From assembly GCA_036271875.1 (NCBI GenBank), contig DATAZU010000035.1, positions 62,001 to 126,000 on the forward strand: a DNA stretch of 64,000 nt, given 5' to 3'. The notes under the pieces were generated by a model. It saw only the letters and a program-made list of their open reading frames with translations. It was not told the DNA's origin and did not search any database. Below are positions 54,435-63,165 of the stretch, piece by piece. The position numbers and the translations under genes are program-made. Within the stretch, counting starts at the first letter, position 1, and each line of letters starts with the position of its first letter. The stretch comes from Galbitalea sp036271875. GTDB taxonomy: Bacteria; Actinomycetota; Actinomycetes; Actinomycetales; Microbacteriaceae.

Positions 54435-55216
54435 GAACCGAACCTCCGTTGCCGCTTTGAGAAGTCACGTAGCGCTCGCAGAAAGTCGACCTCACGCAGG
54501 TCGGGGCCAAGTGCCTCGACGAAATAGAACTCGCTGTGAGCGCTCTGCCACAGCATGAAATCGGAAAGCCGCTGCTCCCCCGATGTTCGGATGACCAGGT
54601 CGGGGTCGGGCTGCCCACCCGTGTACAGGTGCTCACCGATGAGCTCAGGGGTCAGAATCTCGGCGAGCGCGTCGAGCCCGCCGCCCTCCGACTGGTGCTG
54701 CTTAACAATGCTGCGCATGGCATCCGCAATCTCGCGGCGGCCGCCGTAACCGACGGCGAGATTGATGTGAAGTCCGGTGTTCTCGCGCGTGCGATCTTGG
54801 GCATCCGCCAGAGCCCTGACAAGCGCTTCGGGGAGCCCATCTGCCGACCCGACATGCTGCACGCGCCAGTTGCGATAGTGCGACAGATCCTCCGCCAGCT
54901 CCGCGATGATCTGGTAGAGACCCGTTAGTTCTTCGCCGGTTCGGCTCGACAGGTTGTCGGTGGACAGCAGATAGAGCGTTGCGACCTGGATGCCGAGGTC
55001 GTCACACCACTCCAGGAACTCGTGGTACTTCGCAGCACCCGCGCGATGGCCATGCGCGGCTGTCTCCAACTCACGCTGGCGAGCCCAGCGGCGGTTGCCG
55101 TCGATGATCATCGCCACGTGGCGCGGCAGCGTTTGGGTCGCAAGGTGACGACGAATCCTGCGCTGGTACAGCCGGTAGAGAAGACCCTCACCGACCGGCA
55201 CTTCTCGCGGACTCAC
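54431..55216 (-). CDS. Isoprenyl (cis-prenyl) transferase, UppS family
   Basis: Makes polyprenyl diphosphates for cell-wall carriers, 261 residues. Catalytic motif HVAMIIDGNRRWARQRE at the N-terminus, ATLYLLSTDNLS, AVGYGGRREI, and the C-terminal DLVIRTSGEQRLSDFMLWQS. It could be undecaprenyl or short (Z-farnesyl-type) synthase; length alone does not decide. GTG 55216 is preceded by TAGCGT after 7 nt (leaderless). Confidence 0.93.
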   Translation of the reverse strand: MSPREVPVGEGLLYRLYQRRIRRHLATQTLPRHVAMIIDGNRRWARQRELETAAHGHRAGAAKYHEFLEWCDDLGIQVATLYLLSTDNLSSRTGEELTGLYQIIAELAEDLSHYRNWRVQHVGSADGLPEALVRALADAQDRTRENTGLHINLAVGYGGRREIADAMRSIVKQHQSEGGGLDALAEILTPELIGEHLYTGGQPDPDLVIRTSGEQRLSDFMLWQSAHSEFYFVEALGPDLREVDFLRALRDFSKRQRRFGS

Positions 55217-55223
55217 ACAGCCA

Positions 55224-55229
55224 ACGCTA
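55224..55229 (-). promoter_or_regulatory. -10 box of a leaderless promoter (cis-prenyltransferase)
   Basis: TAGCGT on the minus strand, seven nt, GTG 55216. Confidence 0.45.
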
Positions 55230-55268
55230 GCCCAAAGCAGTTACCCAGCCTGAGGATTTCCCCCGGTG

Positions 55269-55274
55269 TATCGT
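55269..55274 (+). promoter_or_regulatory. -10 box of a leaderless promoter (hemolysin III gene)
   Basis: TATCGT, six nt, ATG 55281. Confidence 0.5.
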
Positions 55275-55280
55275 TTGCGG

Positions 55281-56030
55281 ATGACCGAGCGGGGAACCAC
55301 CGGGTCAGCCGCGGCCGACTCCGGGGATGACGGCGGGGCGCCGGTACTCCACGTTCCCCTCCTCGAGGATGCGATTGCGGTCACACCCGACGAGGTCAAG
55401 CCAACCTGGCGTGGATGGATCCACGCGGGCACGTTCCCCCTTGCGATTGCCCTCGGCGTCGTCCTGATCGTCCTGGCCGACGGCGTCGCCGCGAAGGTGA
55501 GCACGTCGATCTTCGTGCTTTCGTCGCTGTTGCTGTTCGGAAACTCGGCGCTCTACCACCGCTTCACCTGGCAGCCTCGTACGAGGACGCTGCTGAAGCG
55601 CATCGATCACGCAAACATCTTCCTGCTCATCGCCGGGTCGTACACTCCCCTGACGGTGCTGTGCCTGCCGCAGCCCAAACAGACCATCCTGCTCTCGATC
55701 ATCTGGGGCGGAGCCGGACTCGGTGTGCTGTTCCGGATCTTCTTCATCCGCGCGCCGCGCTGGCTCTACGTTCCGCTGTACCTACTACTGGGCTGGGCTG
55801 CGCTGCTTTACATCGTCGACTTCTTCAATGCGAACCCGATCACGATGACGCTCATCCTCGTCGGCGGCGCGTTCTACACGATCGGCGCGATCGCCTACGG
55901 GCTCAAACGCCCGAACCCGTTCCCCGGCAAGTTCGGATTCCACGAAATCTTCCACGCCTGCACGCTTCTGGCCTTTCTCAGCCACTGGACGGGCATCTTC
56001 CTAATCGCGACGAACCCGCCCGCCCTGTAG
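55281..56030 (+). CDS. Hemolysin III/PAQR family membrane protein
   Basis: Multi-pass protein of 249 residues with seven hydrophobic segments. PAQR/HlyIII signatures: NSALYHRFTWQPR, RIDHANIFLLIAGSYTPLTVL and GKFGFHEIFHACTLLAFLSH, containing the conserved His/Asp/Ser that may bind metal. The physiological role is unknown (ceramidase-like or membrane-homeostasis functions have been proposed). ATG 55281 fits the leaderless -10. Confidence 0.92.
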   Translation: MTERGTTGSAAADSGDDGGAPVLHVPLLEDAIAVTPDEVKPTWRGWIHAGTFPLAIALGVVLIVLADGVAAKVSTSIFVLSSLLLFGNSALYHRFTWQPRTRTLLKRIDHANIFLLIAGSYTPLTVLCLPQPKQTILLSIIWGGAGLGVLFRIFFIRAPRWLYVPLYLLLGWAALLYIVDFFNANPITMTLILVGGAFYTIGAIAYGLKRPNPFPGKFGFHEIFHACTLLAFLSHWTGIFLIATNPPAL

Positions 56031-56036
56031 TCGCTG

Positions 56037-56318
56037 CTACGAGCGCCGAGGCTTGTGTCGTGCGGCCTTTCGAGCCGCCGCTTCGGCCGCGGCATCCGCT
56101 TCGGCTTGCTCCGCTGCGAGCTTCAGCCGTACTTCCTCGCGGTACCGCGACCGCCGGATGCGTCGCGTCATGTCGATGAGCAGCAGGATCGTGACCACCG
56201 CGACGAGCAGGATCGCGATGAACCCCCAAACACCCGGGGTGATCAGGTTCGGGTTGCCGGTGTAGTCGGGAAACGGTGTCGGCGACGGCGCGGCGACGGG
56301 TAGAGCGAGCGGGCTCAC
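56037..56318 (-). CDS. Small membrane protein with a basic/Ala-rich tail
   Basis: Protein of 93 residues: a short extracellular Pro-rich N-terminus, one membrane helix (GVWGFIAILLVAVVTILLLI), then RRIRRSRYREEV and an Ala/Glu/Lys helix. AAGGAGG precedes GTG 56318. Such a protein is commonly found beside mca in Actinobacteria; function unknown. It starts 9 bp after the mca stop. Confidence 0.8.
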   Translation of the reverse strand: MSPLALPVAAPSPTPFPDYTGNPNLITPGVWGFIAILLVAVVTILLLIDMTRRIRRSRYREEVRLKLAAEQAEADAAAEAAARKAARHKPRRS

Positions 56319-56327
56319 GCCGCCTCC

Positions 56328-57197
56328 TTAGTCATCTGCGATTCCAGCGAACAGGTCGTTCTCGGGCAGGTCTGTGTCTATCTTGCTGTCGGCGAGCTGG
56401 AAGTCTTCCCACGGCCAGACCTCGCGCTGCAGGTCGTTGGGCCAGAGAAAGAAGGTGCTCTCCGGTGAAACCTGGCTGGCGTGCGCCCGCAGCGCTTCGT
56501 CGCGCACCTCGAGAAAGTCGCCGACGGGCACGTGAGTCGTCGCGAGGTCAGGCCGATCGAACCACCGTCGAATCTCGCCGATCTCCTTGACGAGGGGGCT
56601 GTCCTCGCCGTCGCGCTGGACGAGTGCGTCGTACATCGCGTTCACCCGCGGTCCGTTGAAGATGCGGTCGTAATAGGTCTTTTGGACGGTCCACGCGCGG
56701 CCGGCATCCGGATACCGCGTCGCATCGGCCGCGGCATCCCGCGCGTAGACCGAAATTGCGTGCGTGCGGACGTGATCGGGATGCGGATATCCGCCCTCCT
56801 CGTCGTAGGTGATCAGCACCTGGGGGCGGAAGTCACGGATGATGCGCACGAGCGGTTCCGCGGAGATCTCAAGCGGGATAGACGCGAAGCTGTCGACGGG
56901 TTCCGGTTCGCCGTCCTCGGGCCAGCCGGAGTCGACGAAGCCCAGCCAGCGATGCTGGATGTCCATCACGGCGGCCGCTCGCGCCATCTCGACCCGGCGG
57001 AGACCTGGCAGGTCCCGTTCGGCCATGATCACGGCCTCGGGTGCCAGCAGGTTGTTGAGTACTCTGCCCTCTTCACCGCCGGTGCAGCTCACGACCATCA
57101 CCTCGGCGCCGCGGCTGCGGTAGTAGGCGAGCGTGCCAGCGCCCTTGCTCGATTCATCGTCGGGATGCGCGTGGACCGACAGCAGACGCAGTGTCAC
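56328..57197 (-). CDS. mca: Mycothiol S-conjugate amidase
   Basis: Zinc hydrolase cleaving mycothiol conjugates of electrophiles, 289 residues from GTG 57197. N-terminal LLSVHAHPDDESSKGAGTLA carries the zinc ligands (His, Asp-Asp), with VSCTGGEEGRVLN and YPHPDHVRTHAISV. The C-terminal ESTFFLWPNDLQREVWPWEDF is typical of Mca rather than MshB. A TTG three bases earlier is closer to AGGAG and less likely. Confirms a mycothiol-using actinobacterium. Confidence 0.95.
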   Translation of the reverse strand: MTLRLLSVHAHPDDESSKGAGTLAYYRSRGAEVMVVSCTGGEEGRVLNNLLAPEAVIMAERDLPGLRRVEMARAAAVMDIQHRWLGFVDSGWPEDGEPEPVDSFASIPLEISAEPLVRIIRDFRPQVLITYDEEGGYPHPDHVRTHAISVYARDAAADATRYPDAGRAWTVQKTYYDRIFNGPRVNAMYDALVQRDGEDSPLVKEIGEIRRWFDRPDLATTHVPVGDFLEVRDEALRAHASQVSPESTFFLWPNDLQREVWPWEDFQLADSKIDTDLPENDLFAGIADD

Positions 57198-57300
57198 CAA
57201 ACTCCTAGGGATGTGCCATTAGCCTTGGGCCAATAGCCTTCTGTTCCGGACCGATGTGTCCAGACTAATCGCAGGAGCACGAGCAAGCTGAGGGGTTGGC

Positions 57301-57699
57301 GTGTCGGCAAGCGACCTGAACGCGCGCTACGGACGAACCGTCAACCGACGACGACGCAACCTGATCATCGCCATCGGCTTTGGGGGTGCCATCCTCATCG
57401 TGTTTGCGGCCTGGGCCATCTGGGGCGGGCTGTTTGTTCCGGGGGCGACCATCGATACCGAGGATGTCGGAAACTCGCGGGTCAGCAGCAATCAGATCCT
57501 CGTGCGCTGGGAAATCTCGGAAGCGCCGGGCACCCATGCCAAGTGCGCGGTGCAGGCGCTGGACCAGAATTTTGGAATCGTCGGCTGGAAAATCCTGACC
57601 ATTCCGCCCTCGACGCAGTCATCGCGCACATTGTCCACGATCGTCCGCACCGCGCAACCCGCCGTCTCGGGCTTGATCTACCTCTGCTGGCCGACCTAA
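57301..57699 (+). CDS. DUF4307 membrane protein
   Basis: Protein of 132 residues, one membrane helix (LIIAIGFGGAILIVFAAWAI) after a basic N-terminus, and an extracytoplasmic domain with ILVRWEIS and a Cys pair (AKCAV, YLCWPT). Matches the actinobacterial DUF4307 pattern. A Rho-independent terminator follows. Confidence 0.88.
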   Translation: MSASDLNARYGRTVNRRRRNLIIAIGFGGAILIVFAAWAIWGGLFVPGATIDTEDVGNSRVSSNQILVRWEISEAPGTHAKCAVQALDQNFGIVGWKILTIPPSTQSSRTLSTIVRTAQPAVSGLIYLCWPT

Positions 57700-57736
57700 G
57701 CTGACATATTCGCGGGATACCCGCCATTCGAACAGG

Positions 57737-57766
57737 GACCGGCCAGACTGGCCGGTCTTATTGTTT
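57737..57766 (+). terminator. Rho-independent terminator after the DUF4307 gene
   Basis: GACCGGCCA-GAC-TGGCCGGTC (57737-57757), a perfect 9-bp stem, followed by TTATTGTTT. The best intrinsic terminator in the window, located between the DUF4307 gene and greA. Confidence 0.9.
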
Positions 57767-57792
57767 GGGTCGACTCGATATGCAGGAGAACC

Positions 57793-58278
57793 ATGTCAGA
57801 CACCAGCGTTACCTGGCTCACACGGGATGCGTTCGACCGACTGACGGCTGAACTCGAGCAGCTCAGCGTCGAAGGACGAAACGAGATCGCGAAGAAGATC
57901 GAAGCCGCTCGCGAAGAGGGCGACCTCAAGGAGAACGGCGGCTACCACGCGGCCAAGGAGGAGCAGGGCAAGATCGAGGCGCGCATCCGCGTGCTCACGC
58001 AACTGCTTCGCACGGCCACTGTCGGCGAGGCGCCGGAGAGCCACGGCGTCGTCGAGCCGGGAACAGTTGTGACCGCGAGCATCCAGGGCGACAAGTCCGT
58101 CTTTCTCGTCGGCAACCGTGAGATGGCGGGCAACAGCGACCTCGATGTCTATAGCGAGGCATCCCCGCTCGGAACCGCGATCATCGGACTCAAGATCGGC
58201 GAGTCGAAGACGTATACGGCGCCCAACGGCAAGCCGATCACGGTCGAGATCCTCAAGGTAGAGACCTACCAGCCCTAG
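57793..58278 (+). CDS. greA: Transcription elongation factor GreA
   Basis: Rescues backtracked RNA polymerase. 161 residues: an N-terminal coiled coil with the acidic tip (REEGDLKENGGYHAAKEEQG) and a C-terminal FKBP-like domain (VEPGTVVTASIQGD, EASPLGTAIIGLKIGE, VEILKVETYQP). GGAGAACC precedes ATG 57793. Confidence 0.97.
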   Translation: MSDTSVTWLTRDAFDRLTAELEQLSVEGRNEIAKKIEAAREEGDLKENGGYHAAKEEQGKIEARIRVLTQLLRTATVGEAPESHGVVEPGTVVTASIQGDKSVFLVGNREMAGNSDLDVYSEASPLGTAIIGLKIGESKTYTAPNGKPITVEILKVETYQP

Positions 58279-58287
58279 CCGCACCGG

Positions 58288-58363
58288 TTGTGCAGGTATC
58301 CCTGCGAACAAGTCCCGCTTTGCCAGCTGACCCGGCTCAGAGCGGCTGATTTACCTGCACAAC
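58288..58363. repeat. Inverted-repeat element, family B copy 1
   Basis: GTTGTGCAGGTA (58288-58299) and TACCTGCACAAC (58352-58363), perfect 12-bp arms, 76 bp in total. Begins 9 bp after the greA stop. Confidence 0.7.
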
Positions 58364-58457
58364 AGGGCTGCGCGCCGGCCGAGGATATGTTCGGTGGCCA
58401 GAGATCCGCGGGAGATCGATTTCCGGCCGCGGTCTTCTCGCCGTCGGCGTTGTACGG

Positions 58458-58568
58458 CGTATCGAGACCCTTCTCCGCGACCCTCGTTGTGCGGCCTATC
58501 GAGACCTTCTCCGCGACCCTCGTTGTGCAGCCTATCGAGACCTTCCGTCCGCGACCCTCGTTGTGCAG
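58458..58568. repeat. Tandem array, 3 x 36-38 bp, in the greA-ilvA gap
   Basis: Units 58458-58494, 58495-58530 and 58531-58568, each reading CCTATCGAGACCTTC ... CGCGACCCTCGTTGTGCAG with small differences. Each ends with the TTGTGCAG motif found in the arms of the flanking inverted repeats. No spacers, so not CRISPR. Confidence 0.88.
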
Positions 58569-58640
58569 GGAGTCTGGTCCCAAAAGGGCTGTTTTCCCAG
58601 TAGACGCATCGCGAGAGGGTTAAAAGCCCTGCACAACAAG
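58557..58640. repeat. Inverted-repeat element, family B copy 2
   Basis: TTGTGCAGGG (58561-58570) and CCCTGCACAA (58627-58636), 76 bp end to end; including outer bases the arms match at 15 of 16 positions (CCCTCG... / ...CAAGGG). The left arm is also the end of the tandem array. Confidence 0.65.
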
Positions 58641-58686
58641 GGCCCAAGAAGGGTCCAGGATGAGCCACAGTTCGGCCACGGATGGG

Positions 58687-59949
58687 TCAGAAGTCGACTC
58701 GGGGGTTGTAGCCGGCCTCGCGCAGATTGTGGAGAACGAGTTCGGCGTGCTCGGGTCCGCGCGTCTCGATGTGCAGTTCGAGTTCGACCTCGCTGATCTG
58801 CATGCCGGCACCGTGGCGGGTGTGAAGGACTTCGACAACGTTCGCGTTCGAGTCGGCGACGATTTCGGCGGTGCGGGCAAGCTGCCCCGGGCGGTCCGGC
58901 AGCGGGATGCGCAGCTTCAGGTAGCGTTCCGATGCAGCAAGACCGTGGCTGATGATGCGCTCCATGACCAGCGGATCGATGTTGCCCCCGGAGAGGATGG
59001 CGACCGTCGTACCCGTATTCCGCACCTTGCCGGCGAGAATCGCCGCAACCCCAACCGCACCGGCCGGCTCGACGACGAGCTTCGCGCGCTCGAGCAGCAC
59101 GAGCAACGCGCGAGCGATGTCATCCTCTTCGACCGTGACGACCTCATCCACAACATCCCGAATGATTTCGAAGTTCAGGATGCCCGGCTTCGACACCGCG
59201 ATGCCGTCGGCGATCGTCGCGGTGATCTGGATCTGGGTCGGCTCGCCCGCGATCAGCGATGTCGGATACGCGGCGGCGTTGGCCGCCTGCACTCCGATGA
59301 CGCGAACGGTGCGACCCAGCTCAAGAGCCTTCTGCTTGACTGCGCTGGCGACACCGGAGATGAGCCCACCGCCACCGATGGGAACAAGGATCGTGTCGAC
59401 ATCCGGCCGTTCCTCGAGGATTTCGAGACCGAGTGTGCCCTGGCCTGCCACGATATCCCAGTGATCGAAAGGATGGATGACAACGGCACCCGTCTCCCTG
59501 GCGAAATCGGCTGCCGCCTGCAGCGTCTCGTCGACTACGTTCCCGCTGAGCTCAACGTCCGCGCCGTATTCCCTGGTCGCGGACAGCTTGGGCAGCGCGA
59601 CACCAAGGGGCATGAAGATGGTCGACTGGATGCCGAGCTCGCGCGCGGCAAAAGCGACGCCCTGCGCATGATTGCCAGCCGACGCTGCCACAACCCCGCG
59701 AGCCTTCTCGGCACTCGACAGGTGCGACAGCCGGTTGTATGCCCCACGGATCTTGTACGAGCCGGTGCGCTGCAGGTTCTCGCACTTGAGCCAGACATCG
59801 GACCCAAGAACCTCGGCGAGCGAGCGCGAACTCTCCATCGGGGTCACGTCGATGACCGAGCGGATGTTTTCCCGCGCGGCCTCAAAATCCTCGAGCGTCG
59901 GGCCCGGAAAAACATCCTCGCCCGAGCTCACCGCGACGGCTTCAGTCAT
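58687..59949 (-). CDS. ilvA: Threonine ammonia-lyase (biosynthetic-type, with ACT domain)
   Basis: PLP enzyme making 2-oxobutanoate from threonine, 420 residues. The PLP lysine is in LQRTGSYKIRGAYNRLS, with ASAGNHAQGVAFAA and VPIGGGGLISGVAS (phosphate loop). A C-terminal ACT-like regulatory domain (residues ~335-420, IPLPDRPGQLARTAEIV) suggests feedback control. The start overlaps the upstream transporter stop by 8 bp. Confidence 0.95.
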   Translation of the reverse strand: MTEAVAVSSGEDVFPGPTLEDFEAARENIRSVIDVTPMESSRSLAEVLGSDVWLKCENLQRTGSYKIRGAYNRLSHLSSAEKARGVVAASAGNHAQGVAFAARELGIQSTIFMPLGVALPKLSATREYGADVELSGNVVDETLQAAADFARETGAVVIHPFDHWDIVAGQGTLGLEILEERPDVDTILVPIGGGGLISGVASAVKQKALELGRTVRVIGVQAANAAAYPTSLIAGEPTQIQITATIADGIAVSKPGILNFEIIRDVVDEVVTVEEDDIARALLVLLERAKLVVEPAGAVGVAAILAGKVRNTGTTVAILSGGNIDPLVMERIISHGLAASERYLKLRIPLPDRPGQLARTAEIVADSNANVVEVLHTRHGAGMQISEVELELHIETRGPEHAELVLHNLREAGYNPRVDF

Positions 59950-61117
59950 TTCCCGTTACCAGGTCAACGTCTCGGGTAGGCGACTGGCCCCCACGCCGCC
60001 ACGAGCCGGCCGTGAGATATGACACGAACGCGTTCACAACGGCCACAACGGGAACCGCGAACAGCGCGCCCGGGATGTGGGCGAGGTAGGTCCCCGCAGC
60101 GACCGCGAGCACGACGGCAAGCGGATGCACCTTGACAGCCGATCCGGTGATGAACGGATGCAGGAAGTTGCCCTCGATGATGTGCACGGCCAGCACGATG
60201 AGCAGCATGATGAGCGCGGTGATCGGGTCGTCGTAGACGAGCGCGACGAACACGGCGAGTGCGCCGCTCACCACGGCGCCAACGATCGGCACAAACGCGG
60301 CCAGGAACACGACAATGGCGATCGGTATCGCGAGGGGCAGGTGCAGTAGCAGTGCGCCGAGACCGATGAACACGGCATCCACGAAGGCCACAAGCAGCTG
60401 AACCCGGATGAAGACCGTCAGCGTGGTCCATCCGGTGCGGCCAGCGCCATCCACCGCGATGCGCGCGCGGCGCGGGAACAGGCGAACGACCCACGACCAG
60501 ATTCGTGCGCCGTCGAGCACCAGGAAAACGGTCGAGAAGATGGTGAGCAGCAGGCCCGTGCCGATACTGAGCGCAGTCTCGGCGATGACCTTCGCACCGC
60601 TGCCGAGCAGTCCGCTCGTCTGGAAGCCCTTCACGAGGTTATTGACGTCTTTGGTGTACGCAGCCTTGTCGATATTGAAGGGTGGCGCAGCAAGGAAGCT
60701 CTGGAATCGGTCGTATGCCGCCAGGGTCTGCTTCTGCAGGTCCGGGAAACCGTGGCGCACCTGCACGATCACGATGTACATCAAGCCGACAATGATCGCC
60801 GCAGCCAGAATGAGCGCGATCACGATGGCGAGCCAACGCGGCCAGTGCCGTCGAATCAGGAAGCCCTTAAACGGCACCAGCAGCGCCGAGATGAGCATGG
60901 CAATGAGGAAGGGAACGACGATCACGCGCAGGCTGAAGATCAGAAAGCCGACGACGACCAGAACGGCCACGATGGCGAGAAGGCGCCAAGCCCACTGGCC
61001 CGCGATCTCGACGGGAACCGGGATGGCCTCCTCGACCAGTTTCTTACGATCGGGGCCCGTCAGGGTCTTGCGCGCGTTGGCCTCTGGCGACGACGCGCGG
61101 GGCCTCCAGAGCTTCAT
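59942..61117 (-). CDS. AI-2E/PerM family transporter
   Basis: Multi-pass membrane protein of 391 residues with eight or so hydrophobic segments, a central helical loop (HGFPDLQKQTLAAYDRFQSF) and the family PIVGAVVSGALAVFVAL and EGNFLHPFITGSAVKVHPLAV motifs. Members export AI-2 or other small molecules or act as Na+/H+ antiporters; the cargo is unknown. ATG 61117 follows TAGACT by 6 nt (leaderless). Translationally coupled to ilvA. Confidence 0.92.
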   Translation of the reverse strand: MKLWRPRASSPEANARKTLTGPDRKKLVEEAIPVPVEIAGQWAWRLLAIVAVLVVVGFLIFSLRVIVVPFLIAMLISALLVPFKGFLIRRHWPRWLAIVIALILAAAIIVGLMYIVIVQVRHGFPDLQKQTLAAYDRFQSFLAAPPFNIDKAAYTKDVNNLVKGFQTSGLLGSGAKVIAETALSIGTGLLLTIFSTVFLVLDGARIWSWVVRLFPRRARIAVDGAGRTGWTTLTVFIRVQLLVAFVDAVFIGLGALLLHLPLAIPIAIVVFLAAFVPIVGAVVSGALAVFVALVYDDPITALIMLLIVLAVHIIEGNFLHPFITGSAVKVHPLAVVLAVAAGTYLAHIPGALFAVPVVAVVNAFVSYLTAGSWRRGGQSPTRDVDLVTGND

Positions 61118-61123
61118 CGGCTC

Positions 61124-61129
61124 AGTCTA
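61124..61129 (-). promoter_or_regulatory. -10 box of a leaderless promoter (AI-2E transporter)
   Basis: TAGACT on the minus strand, six nt, ATG 61117. Confidence 0.55.
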
Positions 61130-61159
61130 GAACCGTAAGCCGAGAGGCCCCGACACCGA

Positions 61160-62254
61160 TCAGCTGGCGGCAAGAACCGAAACGGGCGCGCCGCGGAACT
61201 CGATCAGCACGTCGTCACCGGGCTCGTGGCGCTCGTTCACGTCGTGCTGGACGGAAACGACGGTGTCATCGTCGAGGCGAACCTGCGTGCGACGGAAGCT
61301 CCCAAGGAAGCTCGAGGTGACAACCGCACCAGCGACACCCTTCGCGCCAGCCTTCTTTGCCGTGATCGTGATGTCCTCTGGACGAACCATCGCGAGCACG
61401 TCGCCGTCCGCCGGCCCCTCGCCGAGCAGTTGCAGTTTGGTGCCGTAGACGGTGACTTCGTGCTGGACGAGCTTCGCGGGAATGCGGTTGCTGAGACCGA
61501 CGAAATTGGCCACGAATGGCGTCGCCGGGCTTGTGTACAGCTCCTCCGGTGTCCCAATCTGGTCGATGTTTCCCGAGTTCATGACGGCAACTCGGTCGGC
61601 GACGGCGAGCGCCTCCTCCTGGTCGTGCGTGACGAACAGGGTCGTGATGCCGAGCTCGGTCTGGATGCGGCGGATCTCGTCGCGCAGTTGGACACGCACC
61701 TTGGCGTCGAGCGCCGACAGCGGCTCGTCGAGCAGCAGAACGCGCGGGCGAGTAACCAGAGCGCGGGCGAGAGCAACTCGCTGCTGCTGTCCGCCGGAGA
61801 GTTGGTGGGCGTAACGGGCACCGAGGTGGCCGAGGCCGACCATCTCGAGAGCCTCGGCGCTGCGGCGGGCGCGGGCGGCGGCATCCACCTTGCGCATCCG
61901 GAGCCCGAACTCGACATTCTCCAGCACGGTCATGTGCGGGAACAGCGAGTACGACTGGAACACCATTCCCATGTCGCGTTTGTTGACCGGCACTCCGACG
62001 ACATCCTCGCCGTCAATGAGGATGCGGCCCTCGGTGACCTGCTCGAGACCGGACAGCGTGCGCAGGACCGTGGTTTTACCGCATCCGGATGGTCCGAGCA
62101 GGGCGATGAACTCACCGGGGTTCATGGTGAGGTCGACGCCCGTGAGCGCCATCGACGGACCACCGTACGACTTGGTCACCCCGATGAGCTGCACGGTCGC
62201 GCCCTCGCGGGCGACATAGTTTGCTGCGGTGTCCGTAGTGATGATTGCGGTCAT
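61160..62254 (-). CDS. ABC transporter ATP-binding protein, PotA/FbpC type
   Basis: ATPase of a polyamine/iron/phosphonate-type importer, 364 residues. Walker A GPSGCGKTTVLR, Q-loop VFQSYSLFPHMT, signature LSGGQQQRVALARAL, Walker B LLLDEPLSALD, H-loop FVTHDQEEAL, then a TOBE domain (residues ~270-364). ATG 62254 overlaps the upstream permease stop (ATGA). Confidence 0.94.
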   Translation of the reverse strand: MTAIITTDTAANYVAREGATVQLIGVTKSYGGPSMALTGVDLTMNPGEFIALLGPSGCGKTTVLRTLSGLEQVTEGRILIDGEDVVGVPVNKRDMGMVFQSYSLFPHMTVLENVEFGLRMRKVDAAARARRSAEALEMVGLGHLGARYAHQLSGGQQQRVALARALVTRPRVLLLDEPLSALDAKVRVQLRDEIRRIQTELGITTLFVTHDQEEALAVADRVAVMNSGNIDQIGTPEELYTSPATPFVANFVGLSNRIPAKLVQHEVTVYGTKLQLLGEGPADGDVLAMVRPEDITITAKKAGAKGVAGAVVTSSFLGSFRRTQVRLDDDTVVSVQHDVNERHEPGDDVLIEFRGAPVSVLAAS

Positions 62255-63165
62255 GATGTGCGGCTCTTTCGGCGGGGAGACGGGCGGCCACCGCGGACGG
62301 TTCCGATGCGGCCAATGATGAGAAGAAGAACGAACACGAAGATCATGGCGAACAGGGCGAAGATGATGCCGGCATACGGATCCGTCTGGTTGACCTGAAG
62401 CAGCCCGGTCTGGAAGGTGGTCTGGCTGAGGAACGACGCGATGGTGTACTCGCCGAGCACCACGGCAATTGTGAGCAGAATGGCCGACAGGATGCCGCGG
62501 CGAAGGTTGGGCAGGATCACCCGCCACAGCACGTTGGCCCAGCTCGCTCCGAGCGACCGCGCCGCCTCACTAAGGATGACGACATCAACACCGGCGAGGT
62601 TCGCCGCGATCGGCCGGAATGCGTACGGCAGGCAGATGATGCCGATCGCGAAAGCGAGGGTGTACGGCGTCGCGCCGAAGATTTGGCCGACCGTGCGGTA
62701 CACCGGCACGAAGCCGACCACCAGCACGACGGTCGGAATCGTAATCGGAATCAGGCAGATGAATTCCATCACCCGACGCAGCTTGGGAAACTGCAGCTCG
62801 ATCAGGATCATCGCGGGCAGAAGCAGCACGAGGATGATCACCACTGTGAAGAGCGCAATGATCAGCGAGTTCTGGATGCCCTGGAACAGCGGATCGTAGG
62901 TGAGTTCGTTCGCCGGGTTGAAGACGTTCAGGTAATTCTGGAACCCGAGCGCCTGCGCCTGGCCCGCGGCCGGCGTCCCGACGTGGAAGGTGAACGCGGC
63001 CATCGATACGAGCGGCGCAAGAAACAACACACCGGCGATGATGAGGATGACGCGGCTCGTCACCTTGGACGGGGTCGCTCCAACGCGCGGCGCAGCCGAG
63101 CGCGGCCTGCTTACGCGTGGAGATTCCGCCCCGGATGTCCCGACGCGGGGAAGCGCGGCGGTCAT
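62251..63165 (-). CDS. ABC transporter permease, PotC/FbpB-type second permease
   Basis: Inner-membrane permease of 304 residues with six helices. EAA motif region SEAARSLGASWANVLWRVILPNLRRG contacts the ATPase. The cytoplasmic N-terminus is about 50 residues (start ATG 63165, overlapping the upstream permease stop by 4 bp). An in-frame start at 63210 would intrude into the upstream gene. Confidence 0.93.
   Translation of the reverse strand: MTAALPRVGTSGAESPRVSRPRSAAPRVGATPSKVTSRVILIIAGVLFLAPLVSMAAFTFHVGTPAAGQAQALGFQNYLNVFNPANELTYDPLFQGIQNSLIIALFTVVIILVLLLPAMILIELQFPKLRRVMEFICLIPITIPTVVLVVGFVPVYRTVGQIFGATPYTLAFAIGIICLPYAFRPIAANLAGVDVVILSEAARSLGASWANVLWRVILPNLRRGILSAILLTIAVVLGEYTIASFLSQTTFQTGLLQVNQTDPYAGIIFALFAMIFVFVLLLIIGRIGTVRGGRPSPRRKSRTS

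Larger units (their letters stand above)
58279..58686. other. Gene-free 408-bp region between greA and ilvA
   Basis: Contains only the two family B inverted repeats, the 3-copy tandem array and about 90 bp of unremarkable sequence (58364-58457). No supported ORF: open frames here translate the repeats. No known RNA gene matched. Confidence 0.7.

Noticed and set aside
58458..58568. Possible CRISPR array
   Set aside because: Direct head-to-tail repeats without unique spacers, and no cas genes.
58275..58583. Short repetitive ORF in the greA-ilvA gap
   Set aside because: It only translates the 36-38 bp tandem repeats.
58660..59979. Open frame of 439 codons opposite ilvA
   Set aside because: Composition typical of antisense reading; ilvA is unambiguous on the other strand.
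61226..62398. Open frame of 390 codons opposite the PotA-type ATPase
   Set aside because: Antisense; the ATPase has all motifs.
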